This document shows positions 11,213 through 20,440 of a DNA stretch of 64,000 bases, piece after piece. The notes beneath the pieces were generated by a model, which saw only the letters and a list, made by a program, of their open reading frames with translations, was not told where the DNA came from and did not search any database. The stretch is taken from contig VWRR01000005.1 in NCBI GenBank assembly GCA_013995675.1, positions 382,501 through 446,500 on the forward strand, read 5' to 3'. Source of the DNA: Cyanidiococcus yangmingshanensis. Lineage: Eukaryota > Rhodophyta > Bangiophyceae > Cyanidiales > Cyanidiaceae. How positions within the stretch are numbered: position 1 is the first letter of the stretch; each line of letters opens with the position of its first letter. A program made the translations under genes and the position numbers.

Positions 11213-11264
11213 GTTCTTAAGAACGATACGTGTTCTCCTGAGGCACGCACGGGTTCTTAAGAAC
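11213..11264. repeat. Duplicated perfect 12-bp palindrome GTTCTTAAGAAC
   Basis: The perfect palindrome GTTCTTAAGAAC occurs at 11213-11224 and again at 11253-11264, embedded in a direct repeat GCACGCACGGGTTCTTAAGAACG with a 40-bp period. It directly precedes the 93-bp tandem array. A dimeric DNA-binding protein site is possible, but nothing in the sequence identifies one. Confidence 0.7.
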
Positions 11265-11280
11265 GGTGTGCGCTCTCACC

Positions 11281-11816
11281 AAGCATGGGTTTGCATCGAT
11301 TTCAGGCCACAAAATTAGATTGGAACAGTATGGGTGCGCGTCTGATAGAGATTCCCGTACACGTGTGCTCACCAAGCATGGGTCTGCATCGATTTCAGGC
11401 CACAAAATTAGATTGGAACAGTATGGGTGCGCGTCTGACTAGAGATTCCCGTACACGTGTGCTCACCAAGCATGGGTCTGCATCGATTTCAGGCCACAAA
11501 ATTAGATTGGAACAGTATGGGTGCGCGTCTGATAGAGATTCCCGTACACGTGTGCTCACCAAGCATGGGTCTGTATCGATTTCAGGCCACAAAATTAGAT
11601 TGGAACAGTATGGGTGCGCGTCTACTAGAGATTCCCGTACACGTGTGCTCACCAAGCATGGGTCTGTGTCGATTTCAGGCCACAAAATTAGATTGGAACA
11701 GTATGGGTGCGCGTCTGATAGAGATTCCCGTACACGTGTGCTCACCAAGCATGGGTCTGCATCGATTTCAGGCCACAAAATTAGATTGGAACAGTATGGG
11801 TGCGCGTCTGATAGAC
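11281..11816. repeat. 93-bp tandem array, six nearly identical copies
   Basis: AAGCATGGGT recurs at 11281, 11374, 11468, 11561, 11654 and 11747, that is, spacings of 93 or 94 bp. Copies differ by only a few substitutions (for example GCATCG/GTATCG/GTGTCG) and one single-base insertion. Each unit carries the palindrome ACACGTGT (with a CACGTG core) and the AT-rich CACAAAATTAGATTGGAAC. Because 93 is divisible by three, long meaningless open frames (about 170-210 codons) appear on both strands. The near identity indicates recent expansion or homogenisation. It lies between a hypothetical gene and the 3' side of the XRN gene. Confidence 0.95.
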
Positions 11817-12087
11817 CCGCGGATCGATCCGCCGCGTAACGGAAAATGGACAGGCTTGGGAGCCGACGCCCACGCATGGCACCGACGCGGATGCGTGCAC
11901 GCTCACAATGACAAGTCGTGTTGCTTGTCCAACGCTGAAAAGCAAAGACTTTGCTTATTTTGAGGGCAGTCCAGCTCGTGACTGATTGAACAAGTCGCTC
12001 CATTTTATTTATTTGATTATTGGACAAGTAACTGAAGGGGAATATGCGGCAGCCAGCGAGTCTCTCGGCACCGCTATGTATTGTGGT

Positions 12088-14913
12088 TTACGGTGAGCGC
12101 GAGCGTCCGTCGCTGTCGAGTGCGCCACCGAGCACGGGGCGCGGTTCTTGGCCAGGGACTGCGACCACATTCTCCGCCAGAACGGGGACGACGACAACGA
12201 CAGCACAGTCCAGTGCGAGCTCGTCTTCGAGTGCACCGAGTCGTTGTAGTGCGTCTCCGAGTTGGCTGGCGTATCCGTCCGTGTTTAGCGAGTCGCGCTG
12301 CGGCAGTTCGTGCTCGCTTCCAGGCACCGCCGCCAACTCCGCACTGCGCACGCATGCCGGACGGTCGGCTGTGCTGGCTGCGCAAGGAGAGCACACCGTC
12401 TTAATGAGCGCCGCTGGTGGGCGGTGGTGACCGTGTTGGTGGCGGTCCCTCTTGACGACGACGACGACGACGATGATGATGGTGGTGGTGGCGGCGGCGG
12501 TTGTCGACGGCCTTGGTCGACTTGCGGTGATGGTGCTCGTTTCCCAGTTCCTGTAGACGGCGATGAAACCGACGGTCCTGGCGACGAAGATAAGCGGGGT
12601 CGCCCACTTCCGCCTAGGCCGCTGATACAAGGGGCCTCTGGTGGGACGGCGACCCGGATCGTTGCTGACTGGCGGCACGCGACGACGGTCTGGTACACTC
12701 GGTCGCCTGGCAGACCTGGGCGACGAAGGCGGCGCTGTCCTTGAGCCACCTGGCGCTGGTGCTGCTGCAGGGCGCTGCTGCTGCTGCTGGTGGTGGTGGT
12801 GCCTTCGATCACCACCACCAGGACCTGCATCGCTGTTTGGGGATGGCGAGCGAGCAGTCCGCTCTGGGCGCGTCACCGTGGTCTCGGTTCGAATGTTGGG
12901 GGTCTGCGGCCCGTCTCCACTACTGGTCTTAGCCGTCGGGGCTGCCGTTCGTTTCAGCGCAGCTCTTGTCGTTGTCTCCGCTGAGGATGTCGATTTGTCT
13001 CGACATGTGGCTTGTCGCGCCTCTAGTTCAGCGATGGCTCGGGGGAACGCTCGGCGTTGCTCAACAGCCGACGGGGTATTGGACCAGGCGACCTCGCCGA
13101 TCGGGACTTTGTGGTGAAAGTAACCCCCAGTGTCTGGGTCAAACACATCGTTCTCACCGAAGAGATCTCGTCGACGTTCCTCACTGGTGAGCTCGCTAAG
13201 GGGATCAATCGAGCCAACCGCTTCGAGTAGTCGCTCCTCTTCGATAAACGGGAGCATGATAACCGCTTCCCAACCAAATCGTTTTCCATTGAGGTCCGTT
13301 TTGAAGTCTTCAGGATAAAAGTCCCGCACTGGACTCGACAAATCGAGCATGAGCTGACGATACGGGAGCGGCAACTCGCTGCTGCTCTCAGGCGGCAACA
13401 CACCAAGAAGCTGCGTCAGTGGTGTGAAGGGTTTGCCTTTCAGGAAACGGACGTTGAAAGCACCAAGCTGACGCAGATCCGAACACAACGGCGCAAAATA
13501 GTAGGGATAATACCAGGTCCACGACGGACATCCGTGGTGATAGTACTGCAGCACCCAGTGCAGGCCCTCGACATACTTTTGAATGACTTGGCTGCGCAGG
13601 CGCTCTTCGCCGTTGTCTACATCGAGGTTCAGGCCGAATTTGCTTCGATAGTAGGTTGCCCGGTAGCGACTCGGTTCTCGATACTCGAGAATATCTTCAT
13701 CGAGACTCCGTCGCTGAAAGTAGGCAAACTCTTCCTCAGCCAAGCGAGCAGCGAACGCCTCCAGCCGATCTGGATGAATTCGGTGCTTGTCGGTGAGATA
13801 CCCACCCATGATTGGTAGAAGCTCCTTGTACGCGCCGAACATGAGTTCAAGCGCCCCATCCGAGATGTCTAGGTGCGGCAGATGTGGCAGAAAATCATTA
13901 CCCACAAGCACACTCATGAACATAAAATCATCCACAATGCGTTCCAAATCAATGCGAAAAGATGGCGCACTCGCCGGCTGGCGACTACGAGGCTCCGCAA
14001 ACTCCTTATACAGCTCGTCTCGCAGGAGATTGATCTCCAAAAGGTGGAACTCTTCAAAGTCATCCAGGTTTGTCGGCACATCGGTGAGTCCCATTCGCCG
14101 AGCAGCTAGTGCCTGTGCCAGGGGCGAGTTGTCGTCGGCCTCATTTGCAGCGGTTGCAGTGAAGTTCTGGACCGGGAGCGATCGGGCAGCAGCCCCGAGT
14201 CGTTCGCCAATACGTCCTCTATAGACGAGCTTCTCCCGCAGCAGGGCAAAATGAGGTTCATGCGTCACCAGTCCCAACATAATCAGGTCCGCGTCCAGGC
14301 CGTACATACAGTGTCGAGCGGGCCGATCACCAGGCTGACGTTGTCGTTTGATTTCCCGAATCATCTCCATGATCTTGTGCTCGCCCTCTCCCGGCACTTC
14401 CGGGCCACTAAACACAACCTTGCAGCCAGTCTGCCACGCTCGATCGTGACGCATCTTGAAATCAATCCATTCCCGAAAGGCTTGTGACAGACGATGCATG
14501 AACGCAGTGCCTGGCGTGATACAGTTCGAGTCGAAGCGTTCCTCGATCGTTCCGTCGGCCAGGTCGCCTCGCGCGATAGCCTCAGCGAGCAGTCGTTCAG
14601 CCTCTTTCGCCGATCGAAAGCGACGAGAACGTTGCTGATTCATTTTCGCTCGGGGTGCAACGCCGTCAACAGCCAGGAAAAGGAGCTTGCGCGGTTTGAC
14701 GATTCGGTACAACCGATCGGTGTAGGCGAAGATGCGCGCAAACATTTCCACTTCGTCGAGACGTACTATCTCTCCCTCATTATTGTGCGTACAGGTGTGG
14801 ATGATTCCATTCATGTCGAGATAAAAGTTATCGAACTCTCGTTCGTCCTCCAGAGACTGGTTGATGACCGGATAGCGCATCGAGAGCCAGCGGAAGAAAC
14901 GCGGAATGCCCAT
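12088..14913 (-). CDS. XRN1: XRN-family 5'-3' exoribonuclease (XRN1-like)
   Basis: Processive 5'-3' exoribonuclease that degrades 5'-monophosphorylated RNA. From the ATG at 14913 the protein starts MGIPRFFRWL, the canonical XRN N-terminus (upstream in frame only a GTG), so this start is firm. Conserved blocks are YLDMNGIIH (31-39), AVDGVAPRAKMNQQR (81-95), PGEGEHKIM (174-182) and GLDADLIMLGL (205-215). FSGPEVPGEGEHK, YGLDADL and the EFHLLEINLLRDEL block favour the cytoplasmic XRN1 type over RAT1/XRN2. The 941-residue protein is nonetheless much shorter than animal or yeast XRN1. The conserved region ends about residue 660. The last 280 residues are low complexity (runs of H, Q, V, T) from GAC/GTG/GGC triplet repeats, and the true reading frame of that tail is uncertain. 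Confidence 0.9.
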   Translation of the reverse strand: MGIPRFFRWLSMRYPVINQSLEDEREFDNFYLDMNGIIHTCTHNNEGEIVRLDEVEMFARIFAYTDRLYRIVKPRKLLFLAVDGVAPRAKMNQQRSRRFRSAKEAERLLAEAIARGDLADGTIEERFDSNCITPGTAFMHRLSQAFREWIDFKMRHDRAWQTGCKVVFSGPEVPGEGEHKIMEMIREIKRQRQPGDRPARHCMYGLDADLIMLGLVTHEPHFALLREKLVYRGRIGERLGAAARSLPVQNFTATAANEADDNSPLAQALAARRMGLTDVPTNLDDFEEFHLLEINLLRDELYKEFAEPRSRQPASAPSFRIDLERIVDDFMFMSVLVGNDFLPHLPHLDISDGALELMFGAYKELLPIMGGYLTDKHRIHPDRLEAFAARLAEEEFAYFQRRSLDEDILEYREPSRYRATYYRSKFGLNLDVDNGEERLRSQVIQKYVEGLHWVLQYYHHGCPSWTWYYPYYFAPLCSDLRQLGAFNVRFLKGKPFTPLTQLLGVLPPESSSELPLPYRQLMLDLSSPVRDFYPEDFKTDLNGKRFGWEAVIMLPFIEEERLLEAVGSIDPLSELTSEERRRDLFGENDVFDPDTGGYFHHKVPIGEVAWSNTPSAVEQRRAFPRAIAELEARQATCRDKSTSSAETTTRAALKRTAAPTAKTSSGDGPQTPNIRTETTVTRPERTARSPSPNSDAGPGGGDRRHHHHQQQQQRPAAAPAPGGSRTAPPSSPRSARRPSVPDRRRVPPVSNDPGRRPTRGPLYQRPRRKWATPLIFVARTVGFIAVYRNWETSTITASRPRPSTTAAATTTIIIVVVVVVKRDRHQHGHHRPPAALIKTVCSPCAASTADRPACVRSAELAAVPGSEHELPQRDSLNTDGYASQLGDALQRLGALEDELALDCAVVVVVPVLAENVVAVPGQEPRPVLGGALDSDGRSRSP

Positions 14914-15176
14914 CGTGCCGAGCTGTTCGGGTCCAGCCACCGCTCAAACACGACCCAGTAATCGTTCCGAACCGACTCGTACTGCACAACCACAACCAGC
15001 ACACCTGTTGGAGATAACCAATGCGACCAATTGAGGACAAGTGACGCTGTAGACAGACCTGGTCCGACTTGCGTTCGAACAGCACGGGCGTCGTTCGGAC
15101 GAAGGGTCGAGGCCACAGCGCCACCCGCCTGCTGGACGACGTCGACGACGACGAGGATGACGAGGTCGCTGCCACT
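14914..15176. promoter_or_regulatory. Divergent promoter region between XRN and RUS genes
   Basis: The 263 bp between two divergently oriented starts (ATG at 14913 on the minus strand and ATG at 15177 on the plus strand) must hold both promoters unless the RUS gene uses an upstream start. No clear TATA element is seen. A GACGACGACG triplet run lies near 15138-15160. Confidence 0.4.
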
Positions 15177-16832
15177 ATGGGGACCCGCTCGAGGACGCGC
15201 TCCGGAGGACGTGTTTGCATCGGCTTTAGCTTTCCATTAGAAAGGCATCGTGATGATTCACGTAAAAGACAGCTTTCTACGTGGATGGTTCGCTCTCCGA
15301 GACGGCGTTTGGTGGCCACAAGCACCATTGGCGTGCTCGCATCGGGACCGCTTGCAACGATCGCGACTTGGCAGGGTGAACGCTTGTCCAGAGGTTGTTT
15401 CGGCTTCCTGACCGGTCTCCAGGTCGCTGAGGCTGCATTATCAAAAGGCCAACTGGATCGTGAACGATGGACAAGGCCGCTGGCAGGTCAAGTTGATGCG
15501 TACGAGATGGATCGCCACGGCTTTGTCGTTGCCTACAGCACGTCGACTGGGACCCTGCGGCCGCTCACTGACATCAAGAGCGCCGGTTGGGGCCAGCGAT
15601 TGCAAGACGCCTTGGCCGCGTCTCCAGAACGGATTCTGCTGCAGCTTCGGTCAGTCTTTCTGCCGGACGGATTTCCAGACAGTGTCGGTCCGTCCTACTT
15701 GCGGTATTCGCTGTGGCGCGGGGCCCAGAACATCGTCTCTGCCATGACTGCAGTGCTATCTACTCATGCACTGCTCGCAGCCGTGGGTCTATCGTCAACG
15801 CCGGTGGCAGCAGCCACGTCCTGGGTTCTCAAGGATGGTATTGGCCAACTGGGCAAGCTCTTGACCGCTCGACGCGGTCGAGAGTTTGACGCCGACCCCA
15901 AGCGCTATCGTCTCTCCTCGGACTTGCTCTATGACGCTGGCCTGTCGCTGGAGATTCTCACACCGCTCTTTCCCCAGTACTTTCTCGCGCTGGCTGCACT
16001 TGGGAACTTCACCAAGTCGGTAGCCATTACTGTCGGGATGGCCTGTCGCAATTCGGTCCTGAGCTCCTTTGTGCTTCGTGGCAATCTCGGCGATATTAGT
16101 GCCAAGAATGATGCGCAGAACGTGGTCACGAACCTGACGGGCATGGGCCTCGGCATTCTCACTGCTCGAGTGCTGCCTCCGCAGCCCGCCATTCGTTTGG
16201 GAGCGTTTGCAGCCCTGACAGCCCTCTATAGCGTGCTGAACTACAAGTCGATGAAGGCAGTGAGGCTGAATGTGCTCAATCGTCAACGCGGTGCGATCCT
16301 TGCCGACTCGTTTGTGCGAAGCGATGCGCAAGACGTACTCGACGTGGACACCGTCAACGACCTCGAATGTATCGTTCCGTTCATTCCGGAGCATTTCCAG
16401 CATCTACCTCTTCGTTTAGGGGTCTCGTTGGCGCAGGTTGGTCGTCTTCCGCCAGTTCGACGGAGAACGAACGCTCGCTACGTCATGACGTTGGCTGAAC
16501 GAGAGATTCGGGTGGCGCTTCACGAGCGTGCTAGTCCTCGAGACCTGATCCAGGTATTGCTCCAGAGTGCCTACCTTCGTTATGCACTCGGAGTAAAACA
16601 GGGTGGTGGTGTGGCGCGCTGCAGTCCCCGAAACGTGCGTACCGCCATTGGTCTGCCGCGGAGTTGCCTGCCCTCCTCCGTAGGACGTGATATCGATCGT
16701 GAGCGACTTGTAGCGCAAGCCGAAGCGTACGCTGAAGCCCACGCTGACGCGTTTTATCGCACCCTGGAACAACGAGGATGGAACACGAGAGTTCTGCAGC
16801 TTGCTCCGGAGCGCTATCGTGGCCGCTGGTGA
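15177..16832 (+). CDS. RUS (root UV-B sensitive, DUF647) family protein
   Basis: Member of the DUF647/RUS family of membrane proteins in plants and algae, whose RUS1/RUS2 members act in UV-B sensing and vitamin B6-linked processes. Diagnostic blocks follow one another: FLPDGFPDSVGPSYLRYSLW, then WVLKDGIGQLGKLL, a DPKRYRLSSDLLYDAGLSLE block and GNFTKSVAITVGMACR. These are followed by RGNLGDISAKNDAQNVVTNL and LNYKSMKAVRL. The first in-frame ATG is at 15177, giving 551 residues (upstream in-frame codons are only a TTG). The N-terminal 60 residues are rich in R, S and T without acidic residues, like a plastid transit peptide. Several hydrophobic helices follow. The frame is intact. Its precise biochemical role is unknown for the family. 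Confidence 0.9.
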   Translation: MGTRSRTRSGGRVCIGFSFPLERHRDDSRKRQLSTWMVRSPRRRLVATSTIGVLASGPLATIATWQGERLSRGCFGFLTGLQVAEAALSKGQLDRERWTRPLAGQVDAYEMDRHGFVVAYSTSTGTLRPLTDIKSAGWGQRLQDALAASPERILLQLRSVFLPDGFPDSVGPSYLRYSLWRGAQNIVSAMTAVLSTHALLAAVGLSSTPVAAATSWVLKDGIGQLGKLLTARRGREFDADPKRYRLSSDLLYDAGLSLEILTPLFPQYFLALAALGNFTKSVAITVGMACRNSVLSSFVLRGNLGDISAKNDAQNVVTNLTGMGLGILTARVLPPQPAIRLGAFAALTALYSVLNYKSMKAVRLNVLNRQRGAILADSFVRSDAQDVLDVDTVNDLECIVPFIPEHFQHLPLRLGVSLAQVGRLPPVRRRTNARYVMTLAEREIRVALHERASPRDLIQVLLQSAYLRYALGVKQGGGVARCSPRNVRTAIGLPRSCLPSSVGRDIDRERLVAQAEAYAEAHADAFYRTLEQRGWNTRVLQLAPERYRGRW

Positions 16833-17511
16833 TGGTGGTGGTCAATCAGCTGCGTTCGTGATCGAGTACATTATGTTCGACGTGAGCAAGGCTTCATTAC
16901 ACGTGATCAATCAGATGCGTCTAGGATCCAAAGGACGCGCTTGCTTGTCAGCCAACTCGCTCAAAGCCGCCTCGAGCATTCGGATACTGTTCGGTAGCGC
17001 TGCGGCTCCTCCAGATGCAACCCTTGGAGCTCGATCCGTAATTTGGAGCTCAGGAACAGGCCGTATCGATAGGAAACGATACGGCTGGGGACAGCGAGCA
17101 TGCAACCCACGCTGTAAACGAGATGCGGGCGGGATAGAGATACACTTGTCGACCAGCACCAGCTTGCGTATCCAGTCATGGCTTGAGCGATCGCTACTTA
17201 CACGAGCACTGCTGAACGACCGTGAGCAGGTATGCGGGTCGCGGATGAACCGAGCCATCTTGCCGGGGACTCGTTCCAGCGTAGACTCGCAGAGGCCCGG
17301 TTTGCGCCGCGTAGGGCGCTCACCAGGGGTCAGAAACACGCGCTCACCATACTCGCTTATGCTGCGTTATCGATATCGAAAAATGACCCAGAGAGGAGTT
17401 CAGCATCCCAGCGCGGAAACGACTTTTCAATCGCCATCGAGTTCGTGACCAATAAAGCGCAGCGTTCAAGGACGTAAATGTTCAGTTACGGCATATCAAT
17501 GGTTGACGAGT
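16833..17511. other. Convergent intergenic region, one doubtful small frame
   Basis: About 680 bp between the ends of the RUS gene and COX16. A minus-strand frame at 16911-17258, starting at an ATG, would encode 115 residues with an R/S-rich N-terminus resembling a mitochondrial presequence. The rest matches no family I know, and two other frames overlap it. I leave it as a possibility only. Confidence 0.3.
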
Positions 17512-17856
17512 CTATGACGTCGTTGCGCCTCTGGACGCAACGGGTGCCGGGTCTGAATCAGCAGCAGCAGTACTAGTTCGTCCCCGACCGGGCACTGGTT
17601 TGTTGACGTACTCCGCAGTTGGGGTCGTTTGGTCCATTGAATCGCTCCGCTCGAGGTCCAAAGCAACGCCCAATAAAGGGCTCGCGCTGGAGGCAGCACG
17701 TGCTTCCGCACGTCGACGGGTGCGGTCGAGCTCGTAGCGACCCTCGAGCAGGTACGTTACCCCGTACAGGCTGGCCACCATCAAGGTCAGAAAAGGGAGG
17801 CCAACCCGAAAAAACGGCTGGGCCTGCAGTTGGCGCAACCGGTCTCCACGAAGCAT
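17512..17856 (-). CDS. COX16: COX16-like cytochrome c oxidase assembly protein
   Basis: Small mitochondrial inner-membrane protein of the COX16 family, which assists cytochrome c oxidase assembly (delivery of copper or of COX1/COX2 modules in yeast and human). The ATG at 17856 gives 114 residues. Residues about 14-45 carry the signature PFFRVGLPFLTLMVASLYGVT followed by a RYELDRTRRR stretch. This corresponds to the single transmembrane helix and the FTQIRYD region of human COX16. The C-terminal 60 residues are S/T/A-rich and not conserved. Length matches the family (about 100-120). It is divergently oriented to the DUF3007 gene, 269 bp apart. The frame is intact. Confidence 0.75.
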   Translation of the reverse strand: MLRGDRLRQLQAQPFFRVGLPFLTLMVASLYGVTYLLEGRYELDRTRRRAEARAASSASPLLGVALDLERSDSMDQTTPTAEYVNKPVPGRGRTSTAAADSDPAPVASRGATTS

Positions 17857-18125
17857 TACGTTTCTCTTGTTTCAGTGTCCTTGACAGGACCAAGTATCGG
17901 TCATTCAGGGCAGTGTGACTCAACACCGCAACGAGACACGCACGAGTCCACTCGAGAACGGTGTCGGCGCCTCCGTTCTGGACACCACGAGGGTTGGGTT
18001 TGGCTTCGACGGTACGCTCAGACAACTCGTGTTCTCTGGGAGAGCTGCTTCCCCTGTGGAAAGACAAAGGTTGCATCAGTTCCTCAATTACAACTACATC
18101 GTCTGTTTCCGATACGATATCGTGC

Positions 18126-18680
18126 ATGTTCTGCCTTCAGCTGACTTTGACGACAAGGGAGGCGTCTCGACGGTGCTTGGCCTTTGGGAGCAGCGCCGCT
18201 CCAACACGACGACCAAGGCTGGGCTCACCACGAGTTCGGCAGCCTCGGTTCATTCACGTGACTGCTTCACAACAAACAAACGAAGACAATGGTACGTCGG
18301 GGAGTGACTCCAAAGGGACCTCGTTCGCGTCGAAGCGAGGCATCACCCGCGGACAGGTGATTCTCCTCACGCTCGGCGGCAGTGTGTTTCCGTTCATTCT
18401 ATTTCAAGTGTTGGAACGGTTGCCCGGCCAGGATGCAATCTCAGCTGGACGATGGACTGTAGCAGCAATCACAATAGCGACAGTCGCCTGGGTCATGACC
18501 TATCTCGTACGTGTTGGCACCAAGAACACGACGTACGCTCGCCAGCTTCGGGCTTACGAGGATGCCGTCCTGCAGCGACGTCTGGATGAACTATCCGAGG
18601 AGGAGCTCCAGGCGTTGCTCGCCGAAGAAGATGAAAAGGCACAGGGCACGATGCCGAAGCAACGAAACTCTTCGTCGTGA
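18126..18680 (+). CDS. Plastid DUF3007 family protein
   Basis: Conserved protein of cyanobacteria and plastids of unknown function (DUF3007). From the first in-frame ATG at 18126 it has 184 residues. The first 50-60 are rich in R, S, T and A, consistent with a plastid transit peptide. Two hydrophobic helices follow (around VILLTLGGSVFPFILF and AAITIATVAWVMTYLV). Next is the family signature RVGTKNTTYARQLRAYEDAV, and QRRLDELSEEELQALL after it. The C-terminus is acidic. The longer frame upstream begins only at a GTG and is unlikely to be used. Presence of this family supports a photosynthetic host. Confidence 0.85.
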   Translation: MFCLQLTLTTREASRRCLAFGSSAAPTRRPRLGSPRVRQPRFIHVTASQQTNEDNGTSGSDSKGTSFASKRGITRGQVILLTLGGSVFPFILFQVLERLPGQDAISAGRWTVAAITIATVAWVMTYLVRVGTKNTTYARQLRAYEDAVLQRRLDELSEEELQALLAEEDEKAQGTMPKQRNSSS

Positions 18681-19244
18681 TTACGGTCATGCTTGTGATC
18701 CGCGAGATCGAAACAGAACCGTTGCGGTTGGTTGCCGGGACGTTCGCCCAGTCTCCCAGCGTCGCCTGGTTCTCCACAAGCGCACCCTGATAGACAGACA
18801 GACAGACATGCAGACAAGGCGTATCGTTCAGCGACCATGTTCCAGTGCCAAAGAATAGGTCCAGCCACGTGTCGTTGGATATGATTCGAGCCTCAGACGA
18901 CGCTATCACCAGGCGGTATACATAGACGAGCACGCGTTGTTAGAAGATGATATCGTAGAGGTTTCGATACTTACTGACCTAGTACATCTGTATTTCTAAA
19001 TATTTCCCTGGTAACAAACGGTCTCGTGCGATTGACTTTTATGGTATTTCGTGTCAAGGTGACCTGAAATTTCACAACATGAACAGATATTCGACCGAGG
19101 ACGCAGTGTCCTTGTTGCGACCGGTGTTGTCTCCGCAGAAGGTTTGTGTCTAGCGAGGTGTTTGCAACGCTCCCTTGCGCGTTCTGTAGACGGCAGTGTG
19201 GCTTCCTTCAAGACGTTTTTTACGGGGTGATTTTGCAACGCTTC
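18681..19244. other. Intergenic region with AGAC microsatellite
   Basis: About 560 bp between two plus-strand genes. It contains a short AGAC repeat near 18794-18812 and an AT-rich patch around 18950-19080. No convincing gene is present on either strand. Confidence 0.4.
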
Positions 19245-20219
19245 ATGTCGAGCAACGGTTCGGAAGATGAGCGACAAGCGTCAGCAGAAAAGCTGCGCCA
19301 GCGATTGTTGGAAAAGATGCAGGCTGAGCGGGAGGCACTTCGAGAACAGGAGGCACGTTGGGCGTCATCGCACGTCTCTGTTGCCCCGCGAGCTGCTCAC
19401 CAGGGCTCGCTAGCGAGTTCCAACCCGTTTCCGGAAAGTCTGTCGCTCAAGCAGGAGACACGGGCGTTATCGGGTTCGTCTCCGCTGGTCGCTGGGGCGA
19501 GCCCAGCGGGTACAAGCGAAGCTGTGCTCGGCCAGCCCGAGTCTCAGAACTTTCCTCAAGCTCCGGAACCGACGAAAGGGCATACCGAGCGCGTCTCCGA
19601 TACAACCAGGCCCAGTGAGGACGCTCAGGAAGCTCAGAACCAGGAAAGTTTCCAGAAGGACGAACGGGAGGACGATGAGTCGCAAAGCGCTCATAACCCC
19701 TCTCATGAACCGGAGGTAGCGTCAGCAATAACAACAGCAGAGGGGCACAGCGAGTCACCTGAGCCACCAACAGAGCCTATGGAAGCAATGGAAACATCAG
19801 ACAAGCCTGCTTCGTCCGCCTTGGTGTCTGATACGGTTTCCGTACGAGTCTCTTCGGATGGCTCGCTGGCGTCATGTCAAGAGTCCCCTGTACTCAGGCC
19901 CGCAGACTGGTCTGAGCACCAAACCACGGTCGACTGGACCAAGGATACACCCGAAGTTTGCATCCTCCATCGAGTCGCGAATTCTGTGGCAAACGAGCCT
20001 GACGAAGAGCAACCAGACTCTAACGAAACGCGCCAGAGACAATCTCGAAAAGAGCACAAGGCAACCCAGACCGAGCCGGAAACTGATCGGTTAGTGTTCG
20101 AATGGTCGACGAGGGAGCGGCTCCAACTCGAGCGTGCCGTGCAGACCTTCTGTGCTGCAGCGGTCACCGCTCATGAGCGGAGTCTGCAGCGGATACAAGA
20201 GGCAGAAAACAAGTCATAG
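19245..20219 (+). CDS. Acidic low-complexity hypothetical protein
   Basis: From the first in-frame ATG at 19245 the frame gives 324 residues. I do not recognise a family. Residues about 10-45 are predicted helical and highly charged (E, R, K, Q rich). The central 200 residues are disordered-looking, rich in E, S, P and Q. The C-terminal 60 residues are again helical and charged. A KEHKATQTEPE motif sits near residue 285. KxTQT is the consensus of LC8-binding peptides, and a similar ATQTE occurs in the unknown protein at 9907-10911. The acidic composition and uninterrupted frame support a real gene. It converges with the uS10m gene, 221 bp apart. Confidence 0.55.
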   Translation: MSSNGSEDERQASAEKLRQRLLEKMQAEREALREQEARWASSHVSVAPRAAHQGSLASSNPFPESLSLKQETRALSGSSPLVAGASPAGTSEAVLGQPESQNFPQAPEPTKGHTERVSDTTRPSEDAQEAQNQESFQKDEREDDESQSAHNPSHEPEVASAITTAEGHSESPEPPTEPMEAMETSDKPASSALVSDTVSVRVSSDGSLASCQESPVLRPADWSEHQTTVDWTKDTPEVCILHRVANSVANEPDEEQPDSNETRQRQSRKEHKATQTEPETDRLVFEWSTRERLQLERAVQTFCAAAVTAHERSLQRIQEAENKS

Positions 20220-20440
20220 GATCGACCCAGAGCCAGCTGAACATGACGCCAGCACGGTGAATCAGCAGCGTGTCTGTTCGATGCAGCCGGCAACGCTCCA
20301 GACACCCGAGACGCTCGAACGAAACACAGACTCATCTGGGTATCGCTTCTCTCCATGGAACCCGCGAACGTATCTGAAAAGTCTCGCGCACCCACTTCGA
20401 GAGAGAGAGAGAGACAGCAGGTCCTCCGCGCTGGTCCCAT

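Noticed and set aside
11281-11400. AAAATTAGATTGGAAC resembling part of U6 snRNA
   Set aside because: The essential ACAGAGA and downstream U6 sequences are absent and the words repeat in every unit, so the resemblance is coincidental.
11281-11816. CRISPR-like array
   Set aside because: Units are contiguous, all parts of the 93-bp unit are conserved, and there are no variable spacers. It is a minisatellite.
11285-12027. Long open frames (168-210 codons) on both strands across the 93-bp array
   Set aside because: The period is divisible by three and the unit lacks stops, so any frame reads through. The peptides are translations of the tandem repeat on opposite strands, with no independent coding evidence.
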